Source: Gemmatimonadota bacterium
GTDB taxonomy: Bacteria > Gemmatimonadota > Gemmatimonadetes > Longimicrobiales > Gaopeijiaceae
Length of the DNA stretch: 8,713 nt
Assembly: GCA_007127575.1 (NCBI GenBank)
Contig: SKZC01000359.1
Location: forward strand, 1 to 8,713
Reading direction: 5' to 3'
Below the pieces are notes generated by a model. That model searched no databases. It saw only the letters and a list, made by a program, of their open reading frames with translations, and was not told the DNA's origin. The position numbers were made by a program, and so were the translations under genes. Positions 1 to 5,186 of this stretch are shown piece by piece; the stretch's first letter is position 1; each line of letters starts with the position of its first letter.

Positions 1-1000
1 GCCGGGCACCCGAGGACCGGAGCGCCTCCCCTCGCCTCCGGTGGGTGAAGTCCGCCTCCCGCGGGTCGTCCTCCCTCCGGCGTGGGGTCATCCTTCCCGG
101 ACCCTCCCCGACCCGGGCGGAGATCCGTACCGTCCCCCCCTCACGGTCCCCCAGAGCGTCGCGAGCGTTGATGAGAAGGTTCACCAACACCTGCTCCAGG
201 TGATGGGGCTCCCCTTCCACCCGGGGCAAATCGGGCGCCGGGTCCCAGTTCACCGTCATCCGGGCTGTCACGCCCTGGGTGGAAAGCAGGTCCAGCACCC
301 TGGGAACCAGCCCGTTCAGATCGATCCCCGGAGGAGGAGCTCCGTTTCGGGGTACCGGCCGGGTGAAGGCCAGAAGGCTCTGTACGATGCGGTCGATGCG
401 CCGGGCCTCCGTGCGGGCGTGTGCCAGGGTGGAGGAGAGGGACGCGGGGTCGTGGGCCCTCCGTTCCGCCACATCCAGATAGCCCAGCAGCGCCCCCAGA
501 GGGTTTCCCACCTCGTGGGCCAGCCCCGAAGCCATGGTCCCCACGGACGCGAGGCGGGCAGTGCGAACCAGCTCGTCGGTGGTCTCCACCAGCTCCCGGT
601 TCGTCTCGTCCAGCGAGCGGACGTTGTCGGCCAGTCGGTTTCGGTCGTGGATGAGCCGTTCCGCCATCCGGTTCACGCCCTGGACCAGGCGGTCCATCTC
701 CTCCGTCCCCTCCTCCGGGAGCCGGTGATCGTAGTCGCCGTCCACGATCCGCTCCGTTCCCGCCACGAGCCGGTCCATGGGCGCCAGGAGGAGACGGTCC
801 AAGAGGTGCCGGGCGAAGAAGAAGAGGATGGCCAGGTCCGCAGCGAGGAGAACCCCCATGAAGACGGTCACCTGGCCGGGGCCGGCCAGGAAGGGGGAGG
901 CCAGGAGAACCGCCGCCAGCGCCACCGCGAAGCCCGCCACGAACAGGGCCCCCATGGAGAGGAGGAGCTCCCTTCGTATGGACGTCCTCCCGGCGGTCAT
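1..1000 (-). CDS. NtrB-like membrane sensor histidine kinase (3' end outside window)
   Basis: This is an inner-membrane histidine kinase whose C-terminus lies beyond the left edge; 333 codons are visible. Two hydrophobic helices (about residues 14-35 and 44-63) are joined by a loop of fewer than 10 residues, so there is no periplasmic sensor domain. A HAMP linker follows (about 64-116, conserved P74), then a coiled coil (117-150) and a HisKA H-box, GLAHEVGNPLG, with phosphoacceptor H162. The HATPase N-box NLLINARDAL begins at residue 274. The ATP-lid G boxes are not visible: after the N-box there is a basic, Arg-rich stretch of about 40 residues running to the edge. The HEVGNPLG form resembles the NtrB/AtoS/ZraS class, which usually pairs with NtrC-type regulators. 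The ATG at 1000 is chosen because it is the only standard start codon (ATG, GTG or TTG) between the domain and the in-frame TGA that ends the pilin-like gene; a weak GAGAG lies about 9 bases upstream. It starts 42 bp after that pilin gene and is probably co-transcribed with it. Its partner is unknown. Confidence 0.88.
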   Translation of the reverse strand, partial: MTAGRTSIRRELLLSMGALFVAGFAVALAAVLLASPFLAGPGQVTVFMGVLLAADLAILFFFARHLLDRLLLAPMDRLVAGTERIVDGDYDHRLPEEGTEEMDRLVQGVNRMAERLIHDRNRLADNVRSLDETNRELVETTDELVRTARLASVGTMASGLAHEVGNPLGALLGYLDVAERRAHDPASLSSTLAHARTEARRIDRIVQSLLAFTRPVPRNGAPPPGIDLNGLVPRVLDLLSTQGVTARMTVNWDPAPDLPRVEGEPHHLEQVLVNLLINARDALGDREGGTVRISARVGEGPGRMTPRRREDDPREADFTHRRRGEALRSSGAR

Positions 1001-1042
1001 GGTCGGAGGCTCTCGTGAGGCAGGGAGGAGGAGAGGGTCAGC

Positions 1043-1486
1043 TCAGTCGTCGGAGCATTCGATGACCCCGGGATCACCCGAATGGGCACCGCCACCGGGG
1101 ACGGGGGGCGGCAGGGCGTTCCCGAGGTAGATGGCACAGCCTCGGCCCGCGGGAAGGCTCACATGGGTGGCCATGGCGGACCAGCCCTGAGATGTGGCTT
1201 CCTGAACCACCACCTCCACCCCGTTGGAAGCTTCGAAGTCCAGGTCGTCCAGGTCCAAGGCGTAGGACGTTTCCCCCTGATAGTACCGCTCCTGAGAGGC
1301 TCCTAGGTTGCGGAGATCCTGCTGAATCGCGGCGAACTGGGTCCGTTCTCGGGCCGAGTCGAAACGCGGGAGAGCGCCGGCGGCGAGCAGCCCGATGATC
1401 ATCGTAACCACCATGAGTTCGATGAGGGTGAAGCCTTCACAGCCCCTCGAGCCCACACCCGGCTCATGGCCGCTGCCTTCACACAT
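1043..1486 (-). CDS. Type IV pilin-like protein with long prepilin leader
   Basis: This 147-residue prepilin has a class-a signature at residues 18-41: G18 then FTLIELMVVTMIIGLLAAGALPRF. PilD-type peptidase would cut after G18 and N-methylate F19; E23 is the conserved Glu+5. The leader is 18 residues, much longer than the 5-7 of typical class-a pilins, and contains two cysteines (C2, C16). The mature part has the hydrophobic assembly helix, an amphipathic segment (RERTQFAAIQQDL..ERYYQ), the pilin-like stretch GWSAMATH (101-108), and C117 and C144, which could form the C-terminal disulfide loop. It resembles the upstream pilin in RERxxxxAxQxDL and in the ending GVI-x-C, so the two look like paralogues. 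The frame stays open up to an ATG at 1564, but the ATG at 1486 is preferred because GGAGGAG sits 5 bases upstream. It may be a second major pilin, a minor pilin or a pseudopilin; the sequence does not decide. Confidence 0.85.
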   Translation of the reverse strand: MCEGSGHEPGVGSRGCEGFTLIELMVVTMIIGLLAAGALPRFDSARERTQFAAIQQDLRNLGASQERYYQGETSYALDLDDLDFEASNGVEVVVQEATSQGWSAMATHVSLPAGRGCAIYLGNALPPPVPGGGAHSGDPGVIECSDD

Positions 1487-1527
1487 CGACTCCTCCATGC
1501 GTTTCCCGGTGATGGCCTCACGGGCAT

Positions 1528-1552
1528 GGTACACCACGGTACACGTCGGTAC
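1528..1552 (-). repeat. Three GTACC motifs at exact 10-bp spacing upstream of pilin-like gene
   Basis: On the plus strand GGTAC occurs at 1528, 1538 and 1548; the first two copies extend to GGTACAC. On the minus strand this reads GTACC three times with a period of 10 bp. The array lies 42-66 bases upstream of the ATG at 1486. A 10-bp period puts the copies on one face of the helix, as in some operators, but it could also be chance or part of a leader RNA. No promoter with good -10/-35 or -12/-24 boxes was recognised next to it. Confidence 0.5.
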
Positions 1553-1578
1553 TGCGTCCAGCAATCCAGGAGGTACAA

Positions 1579-1617
1579 GGGGTGGGACGGACCTCGTCGT
1601 GAGGCCCGGCCCACCCC
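1579..1617 (-). terminator. GC-rich hairpin between the two pilin genes (possible attenuator)
   Basis: GGGGTGGG (1579-1586) pairs perfectly with CCCACCCC (1610-1617). Inside it, CCTC (1592-1595) can pair with GAGG (1601-1604) to lengthen the stem. It lies 65 bases after the stop of the PilA-like gene. The minus strand after the stem reads TTGTACC with no real T-run, so it is a weak intrinsic terminator at best. Partial read-through or protection of the upstream pilin mRNA from 3' decay are both possible. Confidence 0.35.
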
Positions 1618-1630
1618 TCGCGCCTTATCA

Positions 1631-1662
1631 CCGGCTCAGCTCACCGTTGCTAATCGAGCCGG
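1631..1662 (-). other. Inverted repeat just after pilA-like stop codon
   Basis: CCGGCTC (1631-1637) is matched by GAGCCGG (1656-1662), with an inner AGC/GCT pairing across a bulge. It begins 20 bases after the stop of the PilA-like gene and precedes the GC-rich hairpin. There is no downstream T-run. Read with the hairpin at 1579-1617, it makes a double stem-loop region of the kind often found after highly expressed genes. Confidence 0.35.
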
Positions 1663-1682
1663 GGGTTGGTTACGGGGTAAGA

Positions 1683-2078
1683 TCAGCCCTCACCTGCTTC
1701 ATCGCAGACGATCACGCCACCGTCTTCAGCGTCTGGGTCCGAGTCGTATGAGCAAGTCTGGTTCGTCGCGTCGTGACCCAAGGTGACCGACCACGTCTGA
1801 CCATCGTTCGCGGCGGCGATTTCAGTCTCCACGTTTACGCCCTGACTCAACGTGATCAGCTCCTCAACTTCTGCACCTGCGTAGCTGAACGGAGGGTCAT
1901 CGTTATCCTGATAATACATCTCCATGGCCGTCTGGAGCTGGTTCAGATCCGACTGCATGGCGGAGATGTACGCCCGCTCCCGGGTCTCACCGAAGCGTGG
2001 GATCGCGATGGCGGCCAGAATGCCGATGATCACGACCACGATCAGCAGCTCGATGAGAGTGAAACCCTTCTTGTTCAT
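1683..2078 (-). CDS. pilA: Type IV major pilin (PilA-like prepilin)
   Basis: This 131-residue prepilin would be inserted in the inner membrane, cleaved and methylated by prepilin peptidase, and polymerised into a type IV pilus. The leader is the short, basic MNKKG; cleavage would follow G5 and the mature protein would start at F6, with Glu+5 at E10. FTLIELLIVVVIIGILAAIAIPRF is the canonical class-a N-terminal helix. The rest is small: an alpha-helical spine (RERAYISAMQSDLNQLQTAMEMYYQ, 33-57), a strand region with TWSVTLGHDAT (95-105), and C109 and C125, a likely disulfide near the acidic C-terminus. The ATG at 2078 is chosen over upstream in-frame codons because it gives a normal leader and has AGGAG 7 bases upstream. 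A sigma-54 promoter lies 72 bp upstream, and PilS- and PilR-like regulators lie further up the same strand. This context favours the name pilA, although a Tad, Com or type II secretion pseudopilin cannot be fully excluded. Confidence 0.9.
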   Translation of the reverse strand: MNKKGFTLIELLIVVVIIGILAAIAIPRFGETRERAYISAMQSDLNQLQTAMEMYYQDNDDPPFSYAGAEVEELITLSQGVNVETEIAAANDGQTWSVTLGHDATNQTCSYDSDPDAEDGGVIVCDEAGEG

Positions 2079-2085
2079 GTCCGAT

Positions 2086-2099
2086 CTCCTGTAGAGGAG
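2086..2099 (-). promoter_or_regulatory. Hairpin that pairs the pilA-like Shine-Dalgarno sequence
   Basis: On the minus strand, CTCCT (2099-2095), the loop CTAC, and AGGAG (2090-2086) form a perfect 5-bp stem. The 3' arm is the ribosome binding site of the pilin gene. The stem is short, so at most it would modulate translation initiation. Confidence 0.4.
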
Positions 2100-2114
2100 G
2101 TGACGAATCTGGCG

Positions 2115-2131
2115 CACCGCCGAGAGCGGTG
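2115..2131 (-). other. 5' UTR stem-loop upstream of pilA-like gene
   Basis: CACCGC (2115-2120) and GCGGTG (2126-2131) form a perfect 6-bp, GC-rich inverted repeat with the 5-base loop CGAGA. It lies between the predicted sigma-54 start site (about 2150) and the ribosome binding site, so it would be part of the mRNA leader. A role in mRNA stability is plausible but unproven. Confidence 0.4.
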
Positions 2132-2160
2132 AACGCCGCCAACCTGTTGCCCGGGTAAGG

Positions 2161-2177
2161 TGCAAGGGCCGGTCCAA
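2161..2177 (-). promoter_or_regulatory. Sigma-54 (-24/-12) promoter of pilA-like gene
   Basis: The minus strand reads TTGGACCGGCCCTTGCA. Against the sigma-54 consensus TTGGCACG-N4-TTGCA it has the invariant GG (-24) and GC (-12) at the exact spacing, plus TTG before and TTGCA at the downstream box. The mismatches fall only in the less conserved CA following the GG. The predicted start site is near 2150, giving a leader of about 72 bases. A sigma-54 activator of the PilR type is encoded in the same window, which fits the known pilA arrangement. Confidence 0.75.
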
Positions 2178-2196
2178 AACATCCCCCTGAGGCCTC

Positions 2197-2226
2197 AAGT
2201 GACCATTCTACAGTCACTTATGTCAC
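2197..2226 (-). promoter_or_regulatory. Candidate activator (PilR-type) binding site upstream of sigma-54 promoter
   Basis: AAGTGAC (2197-2203) and GTCACTT (2213-2219) form a perfect 7-bp inverted repeat with a 9-base spacer. A third half-site, TGTCAC (2221-2226), follows directly. Relative to the predicted start at 2150 the palindrome spans about -47 to -69 and the third half-site -71 to -76. This is closer than most NtrC-family enhancers but still upstream of the polymerase site. Dyad symmetry and location fit a Fis-type HTH dimer; assignment to the PilR-like protein is inference. Confidence 0.5.
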
Positions 2227-2325
2227 CCCAGCGCCTCACCCCAGCCTCGCCACCTCCTCCTCCGTCTCTTGGATTCTGCAATACCTTTGCACGATGAGAG
2301 AGCCGGTCCGGGCGATTTTCCCGGG

Positions 2326-4272
2326 TCACGGCGTGAACGAGCCGGCCTCCGTGGCCATCTGCATGGAGATCCCCACCGCGCCGGTGGGGTCCGAAAGGTT
2401 CCCCACCAGCTCCAGGAGACTGGCGCTGGCCGCCCCCAGGACCCAGGTCACCTCCGAGCCCGTCTCCAGCCCCCAGTCCGGATCCCACCCCTCCACGTCG
2501 GAGAGGTCGGGGACGGAGAGCTCCACGGTCCCGGCCGTCGCCTCGACATATCCGGAGAGGATCACCACCCCCACCATGTGCTCCCGGTCCGGTCGCTCCT
2601 GGGCGAAGGTTCCGATCCACATTCCTTCGTATTCGGGCTGCGCCGAGAAGGAGGCCGAGGGAAGGGTCCCGGCGCTCACCTGCGCCGTGAGATGGGGCCC
2701 CAGGGCCAAGGAGGTGTTTTCCACCGCGGCCACGGAGCGGGAGCTGAACCGTACGGTCCCCTCTCCCGAGGCCTCGTCCATCTCGATGGCCATGGCCCCC
2801 AGGACGTGGGCATCGCCCGAGGTCTGACGCTCCGTGGGAAGCCCCTGGTAGCTCCGGACCGCATCGGTGCTGAAGTCGAAGCTGGGCACGGCGAGCTGTC
2901 CGGCGGCCGTCACGATCTGGACGTTCACGAACCCGGTCTCTCCGTTCAGGTTCTCCAGCGCGACTTCCGCCTCCGCCGGATCGAAGGCCTCCTCGGAGTC
3001 GAAGTCGACCCGGTCCAGTTGCTCTCCCTCCGGCGGATCCACTCCTCTCCGGACCAACAGGCGGTCCACACGGCTGCTGGGCTCCCCGGTCCCCATCCCC
3101 TCCATCCGCACCCGGGCGGCCAGGAGGTCCTGGGGGCCCTGGGGGACGTGCTCGATGGTGAAGCCGCCGGAGCCCGCGGAAGGCATGTCGGCGTGCTGCC
3201 CCCCCAGGCTCACCTGCGCCATCTCGCCGGCTTGCGCGTCCACGCCCACCACGGCACCGGAGACGGTGCGGAGGGGACTCTCCTCGGGCTCGCACGCCAT
3301 GCCGTGTCCCAGCTCCTCCGCGGAGCCGTAGAAGAGGTGGAGCTCCGCATCGGCACCGGGCTCGGCACCGAACCAGGCGATGCCTCCTCGCCCGGACTCC
3401 AGCTCGAAGACGTACTCGTGCTCCGTCTGGGTCGCCACCTCGGGCTCCACCCGCTGCCAGTCCCCATCCCCGTCCTGGACCGCGAACCACTGCGGAAGGC
3501 CGGAGGACTCGCAAAAGCCGAAGCTCACGGTCTGAGCGTCGGGAGCCTCGGTGACCTCAATCCCCAGGCTCACCTCCCGGGTGCCCAGCTCCGTAGCCTC
3601 GCCGGTGACGGTGGCGTTGGCCGAGCCGACTTCTGCTCCGTCGGCCGCCTGCAGGGTGAGGGTGGAGCTCTCCCCGTCGGTGGCCTCGGGCTCGAAGGCA
3701 CCGGCAACCCCGAAGGGCAGGTCCTCCACGGAGAGGGCCACCTCCCCTTCGAAGTCTCCGCTCCTGGAGATGGACACCGACACCTCTCCCGACCCGCCCT
3801 GCTGGAGCTCCAGGGACTCGGGCTCCAGGGAGAGGGAGAAGTTCCCCGAGGGGAGAACGCTCACCTCCAGCGAGGCCGTCACCGCGGACACTCCGGAAGC
3901 GCTGGCCTCCACGGTGGCCGAGGCCGTTCCGGCAGGTGCGTCCGCCGACGCATCAAGCTCCAGGGTGGCCGTCTCCACGGCCAATCCACCGTCCAGGGTG
4001 AGTGAGGAGGCCGTCACCCCGGAGGGGAGACCGCTCACTCCCACCGTCACCGCGCCCTCGAAGTCCGTCCGGGCCACCTCCACCGTCACCGAAGCCGTAC
4101 CTCCAGGCTCCACCTCCACCTGTTCGGGGGAGACGGAAAGACCGATGGCCGGGTCCGGCTCCGTTCCGGTGGGATCGTCTCCGCAGGCCACCAACAGAAG
4201 GAAGGCGACCGGAACGACCCACGCCACAGTGAACGGGCTTCTCTCTACGAGAGTACGAGTAGGCGTCAGCAT
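2326..4272 (-). CDS. Secreted lipoprotein with tandem Ig-like domains, function unknown
   Basis: This 648-residue protein begins with a lipoprotein signal peptide: basic start, hydrophobic VAWVVPVAFLLLVA, and the lipobox LVAC with lipidated C30, followed by GDDPTGTEPD. Two homologous Ig-like beta-sandwich repeats follow (about 43-140 and 144-242). Each starts S-L/V-x-P-x-x-L/V-E/V-x-x-G-G and contains DFEG-x-V-x-(L/V)-S/G-V-x-x-LP-x-GV. Next is a segment with WFAVQDGDGDWQRV (262-275) and paired cysteines (C254, C327). A short beta-rich module resembling carboxypeptidase-regulatory folds comes next (about 335-390, VSGAVVGVDAQAG..GGFTIEHVPQGPQDLLAARV). The last 250 residues match nothing I recognise. 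The ATG at 4272 is preferred over an upstream frame opening at 4344 because it gives a normal signal peptide and has GAGGAG 8 bases upstream. It lies 68 bp after the glycosyltransferase gene, probably on the same transcript. Export and attachment to a membrane are well supported; binding or scaffolding at the cell surface is a guess. Confidence 0.87.
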   Translation of the reverse strand: MLTPTRTLVERSPFTVAWVVPVAFLLLVACGDDPTGTEPDPAIGLSVSPEQVEVEPGGTASVTVEVARTDFEGAVTVGVSGLPSGVTASSLTLDGGLAVETATLELDASADAPAGTASATVEASASGVSAVTASLEVSVLPSGNFSLSLEPESLELQQGGSGEVSVSISRSGDFEGEVALSVEDLPFGVAGAFEPEATDGESSTLTLQAADGAEVGSANATVTGEATELGTREVSLGIEVTEAPDAQTVSFGFCESSGLPQWFAVQDGDGDWQRVEPEVATQTEHEYVFELESGRGGIAWFGAEPGADAELHLFYGSAEELGHGMACEPEESPLRTVSGAVVGVDAQAGEMAQVSLGGQHADMPSAGSGGFTIEHVPQGPQDLLAARVRMEGMGTGEPSSRVDRLLVRRGVDPPEGEQLDRVDFDSEEAFDPAEAEVALENLNGETGFVNVQIVTAAGQLAVPSFDFSTDAVRSYQGLPTERQTSGDAHVLGAMAIEMDEASGEGTVRFSSRSVAAVENTSLALGPHLTAQVSAGTLPSASFSAQPEYEGMWIGTFAQERPDREHMVGVVILSGYVEATAGTVELSVPDLSDVEGWDPDWGLETGSEVTWVLGAASASLLELVGNLSDPTGAVGISMQMATEAGSFTP

Positions 4273-4308
4273 GCAGATGGCTCCTCGGGGCCTGCGGGGG
4301 TCGAGTCG

Positions 4309-4329
4309 GCGGTTAGGACTAAGAACCGC
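4309..4329 (-). other. Inverted repeat between glycosyltransferase and lipoprotein genes
   Basis: GCGGTT (4309-4314) and AACCGC (4324-4329) form a perfect 6-bp repeat with a 9-base loop, 11 bases after the glycosyltransferase stop. No T-run follows on the minus strand, so I do not call it a terminator. Confidence 0.25.
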
Positions 4330-4340
4330 GTTGGAGCGTG

Positions 4341-5186
4341 TCAAGAAACGGTCTCATCCCACGGATCCACCTCGGGAGGGCTCCACCGACCGGCCTTTGG
4401 CGGGAAGAGGTTCGCCCGGAGGATGTGCCAGAGCGCGGCCACCCCGTCCTTCCACCCGATCTTCTTCCCTTCGGAGTAGGAACGGCCCCGGTAGGTAATG
4501 GGAAGCTCGTAGATCCGGGCCCCCGCCTGGGCAAGACGGGCGGTGAGCTCGGGCTCGATTCCGAATCGGTCCCGGGTGAGGGGAAGGGTGTCCAGCAGGT
4601 CCCGGCGAACCATTTTGTAGCAGGTCTCCATGTCCGTGAGGTTCAGATCCGTGAAGACGTTGGAGAGGAAGGTGAGGACCCGGTTACCCACCATATGCCA
4701 GAAGAGGTGGACCCGGTGGGGGCCTCCCAGGAACCGGGAGCCGTACACCGCGTCGGCCCACCCCAGGAGGATGGGCTCCAGAAGGACCGGGAATTCGTAG
4801 GGATCGTACTCCAGGTCGGCGTCCTGTACCACCACCACATCCCCGGTGGCGGAGGCGAAGCCGGTGCGGAGGGCGGCGCCCTTCCCCCGGTTCACCGGAT
4901 GCAAGATGAGCCGGTCCACCAGCTCCTCCTCCTCGAGGCGGGACAGGAGCTCCGGGGTGCCGTCGGTGGAGCCGTCGTCCACCACCACCAGCTCGATGCG
5001 GAGGGGCACCTCCCGGACCCGGCGGAGGAGCTCCTCGACCGTGGCCTCCTCGTTGTATACGGGAACCACCACGGAGAGGACCACCCGGTCCCAGGGAAGC
5101 TCCGGTTCCGGGGGAGAGGGACGGCCGGAGGGGCCGGGACGCCAGGGCCGGGGCGCCGGGATAGGGGACTCTTTCTCCCCGCTCAC
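4341..5186 (-). CDS. Family 2 glycosyltransferase (polyprenyl-phosphate type)
   Basis: This cytoplasmic GT-A glycosyltransferase probably transfers a sugar from a nucleotide donor to a polyprenyl phosphate or surface glycan. Visible motifs, numbered from the GTG at 5186, are LSVVVPVYNEE (37-47), VVVDDGSTDGT (67-77), NRGKGAALRTGF (99-110), the metal-binding DAD in QDADLEYDP (121-129), then GSRFLGGPHR, DLNLTDMETCYKM, FGIEPELTARLA and the family signature YSEGKKIGWKDG. There is no C-terminal membrane helix. These features match the dolichol-phosphate-mannose-synthase-like branch of GT2. The GTG start is chosen because it overlaps the TGA of the upstream regulator (GTGA), like the two preceding junctions. 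It has no clear ribosome binding site of its own, and an ATG at 5294 in the same frame would give a 112-base overlap. Residues 4-33, before the catalytic domain, are rich in proline. Pilin or exopolysaccharide glycosylation is suggested only by position. Confidence 0.87.
   Translation of the reverse strand: MSGEKESPIPAPRPWRPGPSGRPSPPEPELPWDRVVLSVVVPVYNEEATVEELLRRVREVPLRIELVVVDDGSTDGTPELLSRLEEEELVDRLILHPVNRGKGAALRTGFASATGDVVVVQDADLEYDPYEFPVLLEPILLGWADAVYGSRFLGGPHRVHLFWHMVGNRVLTFLSNVFTDLNLTDMETCYKMVRRDLLDTLPLTRDRFGIEPELTARLAQAGARIYELPITYRGRSYSEGKKIGWKDGVAALWHILRANLFPPKAGRWSPPEVDPWDETVS

Noticed and set aside
41..1018. Plus-strand open frame over the left-edge kinase
   Set aside because: The minus strand carries HAMP, H-box and N-box motifs in order; the plus-strand product has none.
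2277..2291. Inverted repeat TGCAA-N5-TTGCA as a second sigma-54 promoter
   Set aside because: TTGCA is present on the minus strand but the required GG 12 bases upstream is missing.
2304..2328. Hairpin CCGGG-N7-CCCGG at the stop codon of the lipoprotein gene as a terminator
   Set aside because: The stem is only 5 strong pairs, overlaps the stop codon and is not followed by a T-run on the minus strand.
2195..3514. Minus-strand open frame of 439 codons in another frame over the lipoprotein C-terminal half
   Set aside because: It is dominated by Gly, Arg and Ala from GC-rich codons read out of phase, has no recognisable motif, and would run through the pilin promoter region.
2269..4005. Long plus-strand open frame opposite the lipoprotein gene
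   Set aside because: The translation is low in complexity with no domain, signal or ribosome binding site; high GC produces long antisense frames, and the minus-strand lipoprotein has a clear lipobox and repeats.
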